A model generated the notes under the pieces. That model was not told where the DNA came from, made no database searches, and was given only the letters and a program-made list of their open reading frames with translations. Made by a program: the position numbers and the translations under genes. Source: Selenomonadaceae bacterium (GTDB lineage Bacteria > Bacillota > Negativicutes > Selenomonadales > Selenomonadaceae). Taken from it: a stretch of DNA of 43,962 nucleotides. Shown here in pieces: positions 6,430 through 16,050 of the stretch (position 1 is the stretch's first letter; each line of letters opens with the position of its first letter). Location of the stretch: assembly GCA_017455645.1 (NCBI GenBank), contig JAFSZS010000019.1, positions 1-43,962 of the forward strand, written 5' to 3'.

Positions 6430-9146
6430 TGCAAAATATTAACAGGCGCGTTGTAGCTGAATTTCTTGTCGTTGCAACGGTACTTTGTTCAATCGGCTAC
6501 TTTGTTCACTGCCAAATTAAGCACAGGTTAAACGAATCGCTCGAAGAAAGTGTAATGCGTCATATCGGCACAATTTCATATTCCATTGAGCATACGCTTA
6601 ACCGCACGATTTCCGAAATGCATTTTATTGTAAACACGATTGAAAGCGGCGAAATAACAGTTGAAAATTTATTGAATGTCAGCCAAGCTTTTAACGATAA
6701 TGCTTATATTACGGGAATAGTGCGCCGGGACGGTACGCCTATAGCCGGAAGTGCATATTTCCTTTCGCCGGAAGAATTCAAAGAAATTGCTGAAGTTTTT
6801 AACGGCGAAGATGTAATTGATTATCGCGGCGTAAACGGTATGATTATTGCCGTTCCGGTTTATGTTGACGGCGAAATTTATGCTTTTTACGAACAATACA
6901 CAAAAAGAGGCGTCGAAGATTTATTAAGTGTTATAAGTTATGACGGGCTCGGCAGAATTGTTTTATCTGATTTTAAAGGTAATTGGACTGAAATTTCTGA
7001 CGCCACAAAAAATAATAAGCTCTTCGATAAAATTTACGAAACTTACGGCTTTTCCGAAAAATACGCAAAAAAAGTCGGCGAAAAGGCTATGAAGGAAGGA
7101 CGCGCCGTCGCGCAGATTCACATTGACGGCGTTGACTTGGTAGGATTCGCCGGGAAAATTTACAACGACAAATTAATGATTTTCGGTTGTGTTACGCAGG
7201 AAGCAGTTTCAGTTGGAATTGGTTATATTCACGTTGCTTTTATCGGGGCTACCGTTGCACTTTGTTTGATTTTGATAATGTTTGCGCGCTCCGCCGTTAA
7301 ATCCGCCGAAAACAGGGAATTGAAAATTCAAAAAGAATCCGCCCTTCAAGCAAGCAAAACTAAAAGCGAATTTTTGTCAAATATGAGCCACGAAATACGC
7401 ACGCCAATTAATGCAGTACTCGGTATGAATGAAATGATCCTGCGCGAAGCCAAAGACGAAACAATTTTGGAATACGCCGAAAATATCAAAAACGCCGGGA
7501 ATAATCTTTTGGGGATTGTCAACGATATTCTGGACTTTTCAAAAATTGAAGCCGGCAAAATGGAAATTATCCCCGTCGAATACGAATTAAGCTCCCTTTT
7601 GAATGACTTAGTTAATATGATTCAGAAACGCGCCGAAAACAAAGGGCTTGAATTAATCGTCAACGCTGATGAAAACCTACCGACAATTCTTTTTGGCGAC
7701 GAAATAAGAATTAAGCAAGTTGTTACAAATATTTTGACAAACGCCGTAAAGTACACCGAAAAAGGCAGCGTAACTTTGAAAGTCGAAATTGTCAGCAAGT
7801 CCAACCAAAATATCAAGCTTCGTTTCAGCGTCAAAGATACAGGAATTGGAATTAAGCCGGAAGATATTAAAAAACTTTTCAGCGCGTTTGAGCGTATCGA
7901 AGAAAAGCGCAACCGCACGATTGAAGGCACGGGCTTAGGTATGAATATTACTGAACGCCTTTTGATTATGATGGGCAGCGATTTAAAAGTTGAAAGCGTT
8001 TACGGCGAAGGCTCCAATTTTTATTTTGACATTGACCAAAAAATTATCAACGCCGCGCCAATAGGAAATTTCGCAGAAACTTTCAGAAATTCCCTTAAAC
8101 AGCACAAAGAATACCACGAAAAATTTACCGCGCCCAATGCAAAAATTTTGGTTGTCGACGATACGCCAATGAATTTAACAGTTGTCAAAGGACTTTTGAA
8201 ACAAACTAAAATTCAAATCGACACGGCGGAAAGCGGCTTTAAATGTTTGGAACTCGTCGAAAAAAATTTGTACGATATAATTTTTCTTGACCACAGGATG
8301 CCGGAAATGGACGGCGTTGAAACTTTGCAGGAAATGAAAAAAATCCCTGTTAATCCCAACGCAAATACGCCGGTAATTTCTTTGACTGCAAACGCAATTT
8401 CCGGCGCACGTGAACAATATATCGCCGCGGGTTTTCAAGATTATTTGACTAAGCCAATCAACAGCGCAAAACTTGAAGAATTGATTATGAAATATTTACC
8501 GCCCGAAAAAATTCAAAGTGCAAATGACGATTCTGCAGTTGAAGAAAAATTGGAGCTGCCCGATTGGATAGCCTCTGTCGACGCACTAAACGCCCGTGAC
8601 GGCGTCGAACACTGCGGAGGGGTAGATTCATACCTTGACGCCCTGAAAGTCTTTGCTACGTCGATTTTAAGCAATTCTGACGAAATAGAAAAATTCTACA
8701 ACGCGGGCGATTGGAAAAATTACACAACCAAAGTACACGCCTTGAAAAGTTCTGCGCGAGTCATTGGGGCAAACGAACTTTCAGAAAAGGCGCGGCGTTT
8801 GGAAGACGCAGGCAACAGCGGTTATATTAACGAAATTCAACAGGATACCGCGCCGCTTTTAAAACTTTATCGCAGTTACGCCGAAAAACTTTCGCCGCTG
8901 ATTGAAATTGAAACTGTTGAAAATAATTCAGATAAGCCGCTGATTGACGCTGAAAATTTGGCTGAAGCTTACGAGGCGTTGCAGGGCGCGGCAGCTGAAT
9001 TTGATATTGATACTGTTGAATTTGTTTTACAGTCTTTGGAAGATTATCAACTTCCGCCGACTGATTTTGAACGTTACAAAAAAATTAAGGACGCCGCTGC
9101 AAAATTGGATTGGAATGTTATTCAGGGCTTAGTTAATAGGGAATAG
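6429..9146 (+). CDS. Hybrid sensor histidine kinase with receiver and HPt domains
   Basis: 905 residues. A membrane helix at about 11-27 and another at about 268-288 enclose a periplasmic sensor domain that I cannot assign. HisKA follows with phospho-acceptor His321 in FLSNMSHEIRTPINA. The HATPase has an N-box (TNILTNAVKYTEKG near 433), DTGIGI near 471 and GTGLGM near 500. A receiver domain has acidic pocket VVDD near 575 and phospho-acceptor Asp621 in FLDHRMPEMDG. An HPt domain carries His770 in VHALKSSARVIGA. A His-Asp-His relay is therefore encoded in one chain; the final phosphate acceptor is probably the response regulator at 9235. Start ATG overlaps the stop of rfaD (TAATG), tying sensor translation to LPS heptose synthesis. 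The last codons lie inside the G-rich heptamer repeat at 9135. Confidence 0.93.
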   Translation: MQNINRRVVAEFLVVATVLCSIGYFVHCQIKHRLNESLEESVMRHIGTISYSIEHTLNRTISEMHFIVNTIESGEITVENLLNVSQAFNDNAYITGIVRRDGTPIAGSAYFLSPEEFKEIAEVFNGEDVIDYRGVNGMIIAVPVYVDGEIYAFYEQYTKRGVEDLLSVISYDGLGRIVLSDFKGNWTEISDATKNNKLFDKIYETYGFSEKYAKKVGEKAMKEGRAVAQIHIDGVDLVGFAGKIYNDKLMIFGCVTQEAVSVGIGYIHVAFIGATVALCLILIMFARSAVKSAENRELKIQKESALQASKTKSEFLSNMSHEIRTPINAVLGMNEMILREAKDETILEYAENIKNAGNNLLGIVNDILDFSKIEAGKMEIIPVEYELSSLLNDLVNMIQKRAENKGLELIVNADENLPTILFGDEIRIKQVVTNILTNAVKYTEKGSVTLKVEIVSKSNQNIKLRFSVKDTGIGIKPEDIKKLFSAFERIEEKRNRTIEGTGLGMNITERLLIMMGSDLKVESVYGEGSNFYFDIDQKIINAAPIGNFAETFRNSLKQHKEYHEKFTAPNAKILVVDDTPMNLTVVKGLLKQTKIQIDTAESGFKCLELVEKNLYDIIFLDHRMPEMDGVETLQEMKKIPVNPNANTPVISLTANAISGAREQYIAAGFQDYLTKPINSAKLEELIMKYLPPEKIQSANDDSAVEEKLELPDWIASVDALNARDGVEHCGGVDSYLDALKVFATSILSNSDEIEKFYNAGDWKNYTTKVHALKSSARVIGANELSEKARRLEDAGNSGYINEIQQDTAPLLKLYRSYAEKLSPLIEIETVENNSDKPLIDAENLAEAYEALQGAAAEFDIDTVEFVLQSLEDYQLPPTDFERYKKIKDAAAKLDWNVIQGLVNRE

Positions 9147-9209
9147 GGAATAGGGAGTAGGGAGTAGAAAAAAATCCCTATTCCCTACCCACTACCCACT
9201 ATTCCCTAA
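9135..9209. repeat. Heptamer repeat array forming a long inverted repeat; G-quadruplex-capable
   Basis: The left arm has GGG tracts at 9139, 9146, 9153 and 9160, each separated by four bases (AATA, AATA, AGTA), which fits the canonical G-quadruplex pattern. The right arm has CCC tracts at 9176, 9183, 9188, 9195 and 9204. The two arms are largely complementary around an A-rich loop, so the RNA could form a strong hairpin. The left arm begins inside the last three codons of the histidine kinase. It resembles the short tandemly repeated repetitive sequences (7-base units) known from cyanobacteria. It may act as a terminator or attenuator before the regulator gene. Confidence 0.85.
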
Positions 9210-9234
9210 ATTTCGACTGAAAGGAGAAATTTCT

Positions 9235-9909
9235 GTGAAACTTGTGATAGTTGAAGATGATCTAATGGTTGCCGCAATTAACCGGGAATTTGCGCTGAAA
9301 ACACCGGAATTAAATATTGTGGCAACATTTTACAACGGGCGGGAGGCGTTGGACTTCCTCGCCAAAAATTCAATCGATTTACTTTTGTTGGATATTTATA
9401 TGTCGGGGTATACCGGCTTGGAACTTTTGAAAGAATTGCGCCAACGCGGCAACAAAACTGACGCAATAATAATTTCGGCGGCAAATGACGCTGAACATAT
9501 CGATGAAGCTTTTCATTTGGGGATTGTCGATTATCTGATAAAACCCTTCACTTACAGCAGATTTCGTGACGCCGTGCAAAAATTTTTACTGCGCCGTTCA
9601 CTGCAACAAAAAGGTACTTACACCCAAAACGATATTGATAAATTGCTGGAAGCCTCTTCCGATTCTTTCTGCGCCTTAAAAAAAGGTCTCCAACAACAAA
9701 CGCTTGATAAAATTTTAGAATCCTTAATCCCTGAAAAAAAATGCGGCAAATTTATGACAAGTGAGCAAATTTCCGAGAAAACAAATTTTTCAAAAATGAC
9801 AATTCGCCGCTATATGAATTATCTGATTGAACAAAAAAAAGCCGTCAGCAGAATAAATTATTCTACCGGCGGACGCCCTTCAATCGAATATGCTATTGTA
9901 ACCGATTAA
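9235..9909 (+). CDS. CitB/DcuR-type response regulator
   Basis: 224 residues. The N-terminal receiver has acidic pocket residues in VIVEDD (Asp8, Asp9), phospho-acceptor Asp53 in LLLLDIYMSG and conserved Lys103 in LIKPF. The C-terminal half ends with a helix-turn-helix (MTSEQISEKTNFSKMTIRRYM) and the wing/tail TGGRPSIEYAI, typical of the CitB/DcuR family that regulates C4-dicarboxylate or citrate use. GTG 9235 follows GAAAGGAG. The partner is probably the hybrid kinase just upstream. CitB regulators usually pair with CitA/DcuS-type kinases, so a multi-step phosphorelay kinase is an unusual partner. It converges on gyrA with three bases between stops and no terminator. Confidence 0.9.
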   Translation: MKLVIVEDDLMVAAINREFALKTPELNIVATFYNGREALDFLAKNSIDLLLLDIYMSGYTGLELLKELRQRGNKTDAIIISAANDAEHIDEAFHLGIVDYLIKPFTYSRFRDAVQKFLLRRSLQQKGTYTQNDIDKLLEASSDSFCALKKGLQQQTLDKILESLIPEKKCGKFMTSEQISEKTNFSKMTIRRYMNYLIEQKKAVSRINYSTGGRPSIEYAIVTD

Positions 9910-9912
9910 AAA

Positions 9913-12354
9913 TCAATCAGCTTGAATTGTAACCGTTGCAAGCGCGGCGATTTTATCGTTGTCTTTAATTTTCATTACAATTATTCCCTGCACATTTCTG
10001 CCGGTAACTCTAATATTAGAAATATTAGTACGAGTTACAAGCCCTTCATTTGTGATAAGCAAAAGTTCTTGTTCAGGCTTAACAATTTTTATACCGACAA
10101 CTTTACCGGTTTTTTCGGTAATTTTCATATTGATAATACCCAAGCCGCCGCGACTTTGCGGGCGATATTCGCTGGTTGGCGTACGTTTAGCCAAGCCGTT
10201 TTCGCTTACCGTCAAAATTGCGGCGTCGTCTTTTAATTTATCCATTGCAACAACGTAATCGCCTTTTTTCAATCTGATACCGATAACGCCGCGGGTATTT
10301 CGGCTCATTGCCCTGACTTCTTCTTCGGGGAAAATAATCGCCTTGCCTTCCGCCGTACCCAAAATTATATTTCTTTCGCCCTCGGTAAATTTGACGCCGA
10401 TTAATTCATCGTCCCTCGGCAGTTTAATTGCAATGATACCGCGTTTCGGCATTGAACTAAATTCTGAAAGTTGAGTTTTTTTAACCATACCTTTTTTGGT
10501 TGCCATAAAAAGATAACGTGTCGGATCGTAATCACGAACTTTAATCAGCGCGGTAATTCTTTCGTTGTCTTCCATTGGTATTAAGCTGCTGATGTGAACG
10601 CCCTTAGCCGTCCTGCCCGCCTCGACGACGTGATAAGCTTTAAGCGGAAAAACTTTACCGCGGTTAGTAAAAAATAAAATTGTTTGGTGATTCGTGACAA
10701 CCAAAAGATGTTCAACGACGTCTTCAGCCTTCATAGTCATACCGGGAATACCAACGCCGCCGCGTCTTTGGTTTTTGTAAGAATTTAAGCCGATTCTTTT
10801 AACGTAGCCGCCGCGCGTTACAGTTACAACAACGTTATCATCGCTGATTAAATCTTCTTTTGAAAAATTAACGGGCTTACTGCTGACAATTTCGGTACGG
10901 CGGGCGTCTCCGAATTTTTCTTTGACTGCGGTTAATTCTGTCTTGATAATTTCCAGAATTTTATTTTCGTCTGCCAAAATTTCGGTAAGGTTTTCAATTT
11001 GCAGGAGAATTTCTTTGTATTCGTCTTCGATTTTTTCACGTTCAAGCCCTGTTAATTTTTGAAGGCGTAAATCTAAAATTGCCTGCGCCTGAATTTCGGT
11101 AAACTCAAAATTTTTAACCAACTCATCTTTTGCGGCGTTGGTATTTGAACTTTGGCGGATTGTGGAAATGACGGCGTCAAGATTTTCAATCGCCTTGGTT
11201 AAACCTTCCAGAATATGAGCGCGTGCCTTAGCTTTTTCCAAATCGTAACGAGTGCGGCGCGTGATAATTTCTTTTTGGTGTTTGATATAATATTTTAAAA
11301 TTTGTTTCAGATTTAAAACTTCGGGCTTGCCGTCGACAAGTGCCAACAGGATAACTCCGAAAGTATCTTGCATTTGGGTATGTTTGAAAAGTAAATTCAA
11401 AATAACTTGCGGGTTGGCGTCGCGGCGTAAATCCATAACAATTCGCATACCTTCGCGGTCTGATTCGTCGCGCAGGTCGGTAATACCTTCAACAGTTTTT
11501 TCACGCACCAAATCAGCAATTTTTTCAATCAGGCGCGCCTTGTTGACTTGGTAGGGTAATTCTGTAACAACAATTCTGGGCTTGCCGTTGGGGCGCGTTT
11601 CAATTTGAGTTCTTGCACGCATTAAAATTGTACCGCGTCCGGTTGTGTAAGATTCATAAATTCCCCGCTCGTCCATAATCAAGCCGGCAGTCGGGAAATC
11701 GGGACCGTGGATAATTGCCATTAATTCTTCAAATTCGGCGTCGGGGTTATCAATCATAAATAAAGTTGCGTCGATAACTTCGTTCAAATTGTGCGGAGGA
11801 ATATTTGTAGCCATTCCAACGGCAATTCCCGAAGTTCCATTTACCAAAAGTTGCGGGAATTTCGCCGGAAGTATTGCGGGCTCTTTCAAAGATTCGTCGT
11901 AATTCGGTACAAAGTCAACAGTTTCTTTGTCAATGTCATCAAGCATCAGTTCAGAAATTTTTGACATACGAACTTCAGTATAACGCATTGCGGCGGCGGG
12001 GTCGCCGTCAACAGAGCCGAAATTTCCGTGTCCGTCTGCAAGTTGATAACGCATTGAAAAATCTTGCGCCATTCTGACAATAGCGTCATAAACTGAAGTA
12101 TCGCCGTGCGGGTGGTATTTACCCAAAACTTCACCGACGATACGCGCAGATTTTTTATAAGGCTTGGTTGAAGTCATTCCTGCTTCTTGCATTGCGTACA
12201 AAATTCGGCGGTGTACAGGTTTTAAGCCGTCGCGCACGTCAGGTATTGCGCGTGAAACTATTACCGACATTGCATAATCGATATATGAATATTTCATTTC
12301 GTGTTCAAGGTTTACCGGTACAATATTACCATGCATATACTCAAATTTTTCCAA
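9913..12354 (-). CDS. gyrA: DNA gyrase subunit A
   Basis: 813 residues, full length for GyrA. This subunit breaks and rejoins DNA in the A2B2 gyrase that introduces negative supercoils. The winged-helix region contains [10 protein letters not shown], and the catalytic Tyr125 lies in AAMRYTE. The GyrA box [10 protein letters not shown] is near residue 530, and six beta-pinwheel repeats follow (for example [23 protein letters not shown]). At the quinolone-resistance positions it has Thr86 and Asp90, equivalent to E. coli Ser83 and Asp87, so no obvious resistance change. TTG 12354 is chosen because GAGGTGA lies five bases upstream and the N-terminus fits. A good promoter lies at 12386-12414. gyrB is not in the window. 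Confidence 0.97.
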   Translation of the reverse strand: MEKFEYMHGNIVPVNLEHEMKYSYIDYAMSVIVSRAIPDVRDGLKPVHRRILYAMQEAGMTSTKPYKKSARIVGEVLGKYHPHGDTSVYDAIVRMAQDFSMRYQLADGHGNFGSVDGDPAAAMRYTEVRMSKISELMLDDIDKETVDFVPNYDESLKEPAILPAKFPQLLVNGTSGIAVGMATNIPPHNLNEVIDATLFMIDNPDAEFEELMAIIHGPDFPTAGLIMDERGIYESYTTGRGTILMRARTQIETRPNGKPRIVVTELPYQVNKARLIEKIADLVREKTVEGITDLRDESDREGMRIVMDLRRDANPQVILNLLFKHTQMQDTFGVILLALVDGKPEVLNLKQILKYYIKHQKEIITRRTRYDLEKAKARAHILEGLTKAIENLDAVISTIRQSSNTNAAKDELVKNFEFTEIQAQAILDLRLQKLTGLEREKIEDEYKEILLQIENLTEILADENKILEIIKTELTAVKEKFGDARRTEIVSSKPVNFSKEDLISDDNVVVTVTRGGYVKRIGLNSYKNQRRGGVGIPGMTMKAEDVVEHLLVVTNHQTILFFTNRGKVFPLKAYHVVEAGRTAKGVHISSLIPMEDNERITALIKVRDYDPTRYLFMATKKGMVKKTQLSEFSSMPKRGIIAIKLPRDDELIGVKFTEGERNIILGTAEGKAIIFPEEEVRAMSRNTRGVIGIRLKKGDYVVAMDKLKDDAAILTVSENGLAKRTPTSEYRPQSRGGLGIINMKITEKTGKVVGIKIVKPEQELLLITNEGLVTRTNISNIRVTGRNVQGIIVMKIKDNDKIAALATVTIQAD

Positions 12355-12385
12355 AGTCTCACCTCATTTTTTTGAAAACGCGGCA

Positions 12386-12414
12386 ATTATAGCATTTTCC
12401 GCTCTAAAAGTCTA
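12386..12414 (-). promoter_or_regulatory. Probable sigma-A promoter of gyrA
   Basis: On the minus strand, TAGACT (-35, 12409-12414) and TATAAT (-10, 12386-12391) are separated by 17 bases, with an extended TG motif before the -10. An imperfect inverted repeat (CCGCT...AGCGG, about 12399-12433) overlaps the -35 and might be an operator or a supercoiling-sensitive element. Confidence 0.75.
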
Positions 12415-12442
12415 TAATGTTATTTTAGCGGTATTTTTTGTA

Positions 12443-13672
12443 TTACAAAAAGTTACAAACGGCATCAATAATTTTTTCTTCCCAAATATAATTATCGCTG
12501 AAAATTCCTTGACTGCGCGAATCTTTTTCAACGTCAAAGGGCGTGCCGTTAATCATATAAATCAAGCCGGTTTTAGTTTTTGGAATGAAAAAAATTCCCG
12601 ACAACATACCAAACGCCTCGCCGCTGTGTCCGACAAAATTTATTTCGTGATTTTTACAAAGGCGGTTGCTGCTTTTCCCGTCAATAAAATAAACGCCGAG
12701 CCCGTAAGATTGAAAGACGCCGCCGCAAGTCGAGCCGTTTTTGCCGTTGTAAATCCATTGCGGCTTAAACATTTCGGCAAAACTTTTTTGACTCAAAATT
12801 TGCTTGCCGTGAAAAATCCCGCCGTTCATCAGCATTTCAAGCGTATTTGCCATTTCTTCAAAAGAAATTCTCAAGCCGCCCTGCGGTGAAAAAATTGTGC
12901 CGTTGGTTCCAATTTTATAATCTTTCAAACTGTAACTTTGCCGGAAATTTTCTTTGTAGGGATTCTGCAACGAAATTGTATCTTGCGGCGGCTGAATATT
13001 TTTAAAATCGTCAATTTTGGCGTACCAATCGCCGCGCTGGTTTTTCTGATAAATTGCGCCGAGCTTTTCAAAATCTGCGCGAAGTAAATTTGAGGGTAAA
13101 TAATCAGCCCGCGTTTCAAGTTGCGCCAAAATATTTTTTTTCTGGTAAATGTCAAATCGAACGCCGGTAACATTTTCAATTACAGTTCCCAAAATTCCGT
13201 AATTCAAATTTGAGTAAGTAAAAAAATTTTCTTCCGTGCCGAAATGTGCGCCGCTTTCAAAAAATTTCCCGTCCGATTTAAAAAATTCTGCAAGGCTGAA
13301 ATTCGGCGGGATACTGTAAATTGTGCCGTCGCGCAGGCTTGAGGTATGACTTGCCAAATTGCGCACGGTTATTTTTTTTTGCCTAAAATTTGGGTTGCGC
13401 AGTTCAAAATTCAAATATTCGCTGACGTCTTCATCAAGATTAATTTTGCCCTGCTCGACAAGCTGCAAAATTGTAAAAACCGTAAACATTTTTGAAATTG
13501 ACGCCGCCCTGAATCTTGTATCGCTTGTTACAGGTTTAAAATTTCTTTTACCAATGACGCGCCGCCCCAAAAATTTTGAATAAACTTGCGCGCCCTCCCT
13601 GTAAACAATGACGCCCAAGCCCGGTACTTGAAAATCGCCGTCGCCTGTCATTTCTTCCAATTCGCTGTCCAA
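12443..13672 (-). CDS. Serine hydrolase of the beta-lactamase / penicillin-binding fold
   Basis: 409 residues. The class C-like active site is complete: Ser58-I-S-Lys61 (SISK), Tyr153-S-Asn155 (YSN), and HSG in NFVGHSGEAFG near residue 365 in place of KTG. Such proteins act as D,D-peptidases, esterases or D-amino-acid hydrolases more often than as true beta-lactamases. No signal peptide is visible, so it may be cytoplasmic, or the true start may have been missed. TTG 13672 is supported by AAGGGGAG seven bases upstream and by lack of an upstream extension. It diverges from the M15 peptidase gene across 77 bases, suggesting a shared link to peptidoglycan or D-Ala peptide processing. Confidence 0.85.
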   Translation of the reverse strand: MDSELEEMTGDGDFQVPGLGVIVYREGAQVYSKFLGRRVIGKRNFKPVTSDTRFRAASISKMFTVFTILQLVEQGKINLDEDVSEYLNFELRNPNFRQKKITVRNLASHTSSLRDGTIYSIPPNFSLAEFFKSDGKFFESGAHFGTEENFFTYSNLNYGILGTVIENVTGVRFDIYQKKNILAQLETRADYLPSNLLRADFEKLGAIYQKNQRGDWYAKIDDFKNIQPPQDTISLQNPYKENFRQSYSLKDYKIGTNGTIFSPQGGLRISFEEMANTLEMLMNGGIFHGKQILSQKSFAEMFKPQWIYNGKNGSTCGGVFQSYGLGVYFIDGKSSNRLCKNHEINFVGHSGEAFGMLSGIFFIPKTKTGLIYMINGTPFDVEKDSRSQGIFSDNYIWEEKIIDAVCNFL

Positions 13673-13691
13673 TGCGCCGCTCCCCTTTACC

Positions 13692-13720
13692 TTGAAAATT
13701 TCCTGAATGTTTGATATTAT
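13692..13720 (+). promoter_or_regulatory. Probable promoter of the M15 peptidase gene
   Basis: TTGAAA (13692-13697), a 17-base spacer, and TATTAT (13715-13720), about 30 bases before the TTG start of the peptidase. It lies in the divergent spacer with the serine hydrolase. Confidence 0.65.
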
Positions 13721-13749
13721 AACAAATATTTTTTAGAAGGGGTGGAATT

Positions 13750-14364
13750 TTGGACAAGAATTTTTGCATTGCCGAAATTGACGCGGAAATTTTCGCAAGA
13801 ATCGACGGCAAATCTTACAAAAAAAATTGTACCGTGCCGCTTGAAGATTTACGCTACTTGAAAATTTTGCACAAAAATTTGAGTGGCGAAATTTTGAGCG
13901 GCGAATTAATTTGTAACGTCAAAATTGCCGAAACGCTGATTGACATTTTCCAAAAACTTTTTGCGGCGAATTATCCCATTGAAAAAATCCGGCTGGTTGA
14001 CGACTACAACGCCGAGGACGAACTTTCAATGCGGGATAACAATTCGTCGTGTTTTAATTTTCGCTACGTTTCAAACACCACGAGAATTTCAAAACACGGC
14101 TACGGCTTGGCGGTTGATATTAACCCGCTGTACAATCCCTACATTAAATTTGTAAACGGCAAAAAAAGTATCGAGCCCGCAAACGCCGCCGAATTTGAAG
14201 ACCGTACAAAAAATTATCCCTACAAAATTGTTGAAGGCGATTTGTGCCACAAACTTTTTACGGAGCGCGGCTTTTTATGGGGCGGCAACTGTTGGAAAAA
14301 TGAATTGGATTATCAGCATTTTTTTATTTCGGACGGTTATACTGAAAATGGTGAACCCCGCTGA
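13750..14364 (+). CDS. M15-family D-Ala-D-Ala carboxypeptidase-like zinc peptidase
   Basis: 204 residues. The zinc ligands and motif of the M15C (VanY/CwlK-like) family are clear: His116-x6-Asp123 in SKHGYGLAVDINP and His190 in DYQHF. These enzymes trim D-Ala from peptidoglycan stem peptides or cut peptide bridges. A short N-terminal segment (1-50) is not recognisable, and no signal peptide is seen, so how it would reach the wall is unclear. TTG 13750 is chosen because AGAAGGGG precedes it. oppA begins 36 bases after its stop, so it may be co-transcribed with the oligopeptide transporter, which would fit uptake of released wall peptides. Confidence 0.85.
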   Translation: MDKNFCIAEIDAEIFARIDGKSYKKNCTVPLEDLRYLKILHKNLSGEILSGELICNVKIAETLIDIFQKLFAANYPIEKIRLVDDYNAEDELSMRDNNSSCFNFRYVSNTTRISKHGYGLAVDINPLYNPYIKFVNGKKSIEPANAAEFEDRTKNYPYKIVEGDLCHKLFTERGFLWGGNCWKNELDYQHFFISDGYTENGEPR

Positions 14365-14400
14365 TTTAGGGGAAAGTGAAAAGGGAAGAGGGAAAAGTTT

Positions 14401-16050
14401 ATGAGAAAAATTTTAATGTTTACGCTGCTGATTTTGGCGGCAATGGTAACAGCCTGCGGCGGCGGCGAAGAAAAAGACAGCAACACTTTGAAAGTTATGC
14501 TTGGCTCAAATGCAGTTTCATTGGATGCCGCACAAGCTACGGATTCTGTTTCTTTTGAATTAATGGCAGATTGTATTGACGGCTTAACGCAAATGGATTC
14601 AAACGGCAAGGCAATTCCGGCTATTGCTGAAAGTTACGATATTTCCGAGGACGGCAAAACTTATACATTTCACCTGCGCGACGCCAAATGGGCAAACGGC
14701 GATGAAGTTACCGCAGAAGATTTTGTATTTGCGTGGCGTCGTCATTGCTTAGAATCTACAAAGTACGCTTACATTATGGGCGCAACGGTTGCTTGCGTAA
14801 AAAATGCTGACGCCGTTACAAAAAAAGAAGCCGCGCCTGAAACTTTGGGAATTTCCGCGCCGGATTCAAAAACTTTGGTAGTTGAACTTGACGCGCCTGT
14901 TTCTTTCTTCCCGTCGTTAATGTGCTTCCCCGCTTTTTATCCAATTAACGAAAAATTTTACAACAGCCTTGAAAAGGGAACTTACGGCACAAGCCCCGAA
15001 ACTTTCCTTTCAAACGGCGCATTTACTTTGACTGAATATTTGCCCGGTACTTCAAATATTCGCCTTCAAAAAAATAATTCTTACTGGAACGCTCAAAATA
15101 TTTCACTGGAAAATTTGCAGTATCAAGTTGTTTCATCTTCAGACAACGCTTTAACCGCCTTCAAAAACGGCACGCTTAACCTTGTTGCAATTAACGGCAA
15201 CCAAGTCGAAAATGTTAAAAATGACGCCGACCTTTCCAAAAATTTAAAAATAATTCCTACCGGCTTGTTGCAATATCTTTCATTTAATCAGGACGCAAAA
15301 AATCATCACGGCGGCGCACTTGCAAACGTCAATTTGCGCCTTGCAATTTCAAACGCCATTGACAGAGAATCTTTGGTTAATAATTACGTGACGAACGGCG
15401 CGCAGGCAACCTATACCGCAATTCCAATCAATTTTGCGCCGAACGCCGAAACAGGCAGATTTTTTGCTGAAGACCAAAAACAATTTTCAGATGTTGTAAG
15501 TTTTGATGTGGAAAAGGCACGCAGATTTTTTGACGCGGCTAAGGCTGAACTCGGCAAAGATATTTTTGATTTAGATATTATTTACGCAAATGACAGCGGC
15601 GATACCGTTATTAAAGTCGCGCAGGCTATTAAATCTCAAGTTGAAGAAAATTTGCCGGGCGTCATTTTGAATTTGCAACCAATGCCAAAGGCTGAATATC
15701 TTGACCGCGTAACTACCAACAGCTACGATATTGCAATTACAAATTGGGCTCCAGATTATGACGACCCTATGACATTTTTAACTTTGTGGACAACCGAAGG
15801 CAGCGAAATTTCCGAGCATTGGAGCAATTTAGATTATGACAGAATTATTACCGAATGCACAACCGGCGACCTTGCCGCAAATTACAACGAACGCTGGAGC
15901 GCAATGTATGACGCCGAAGAAATTTTGTTGAGAAATGCAGTTATCGCCCCGCTTTACACAAACGCAAGCGCAGTTTTAATTTCTGAAAATGTTAAGGGCG
16001 TTGATTTTCACTCCGTGGCGATTGAGCGCGTCTTCAAAAATGTAAAATGA
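14401..16050 (+). CDS. oppA: Oligopeptide ABC transporter substrate-binding lipoprotein
   Basis: 549 residues, SBP_bac_5 family (OppA/DppA). A lipoprotein signal peptide ends at Cys19 (MVTAC). The family signature region is LKVMLGSNAVSLDAAQATDSVSFELMADCIDGLTQ, followed by AESYDISEDGKTYTFHLRDAKWANGDEVTAEDFVFAWRR near residues 78-117. It captures peptides at the outer face of the cytoplasmic membrane for OppBCDF. ATG follows GAAGAGGG. Its stop overlaps the oppB start (ATGA). Confidence 0.95.
   Translation: MRKILMFTLLILAAMVTACGGGEEKDSNTLKVMLGSNAVSLDAAQATDSVSFELMADCIDGLTQMDSNGKAIPAIAESYDISEDGKTYTFHLRDAKWANGDEVTAEDFVFAWRRHCLESTKYAYIMGATVACVKNADAVTKKEAAPETLGISAPDSKTLVVELDAPVSFFPSLMCFPAFYPINEKFYNSLEKGTYGTSPETFLSNGAFTLTEYLPGTSNIRLQKNNSYWNAQNISLENLQYQVVSSSDNALTAFKNGTLNLVAINGNQVENVKNDADLSKNLKIIPTGLLQYLSFNQDAKNHHGGALANVNLRLAISNAIDRESLVNNYVTNGAQATYTAIPINFAPNAETGRFFAEDQKQFSDVVSFDVEKARRFFDAAKAELGKDIFDLDIIYANDSGDTVIKVAQAIKSQVEENLPGVILNLQPMPKAEYLDRVTTNSYDIAITNWAPDYDDPMTFLTLWTTEGSEISEHWSNLDYDRIITECTTGDLAANYNERWSAMYDAEEILLRNAVIAPLYTNASAVLISENVKGVDFHSVAIERVFKNVK

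Noticed and set aside
9913-12354. Quinolone-resistance change in gyrA (Thr86 where E. coli has Ser83)
   Set aside because: Thr at this position is natural in some susceptible species and Asp90 is intact, so there is no basis for calling resistance.
12399-12451. Terminator for the serine hydrolase gene in the gyrA spacer (CCGCT/AGCGG and TTTTTGTA/TACAAAAA inverted repeats)
   Set aside because: Neither stem is followed by a T-run in the direction of transcription; they overlap the gyrA promoter and the stop codon and may be chance or an operator.
12443-13672. Beta-lactamase resistance gene
   Set aside because: The SxxK/YxN/HxG fold is shared by many esterases and D,D-peptidases; there is no signal peptide and no KTG motif, so a lactamase call is unsupported.
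14365-14400. Second G-quadruplex in the G-rich spacer before oppA
   Set aside because: Only three G-tracts with uneven spacing are present, and the last one is the oppA ribosome binding site.
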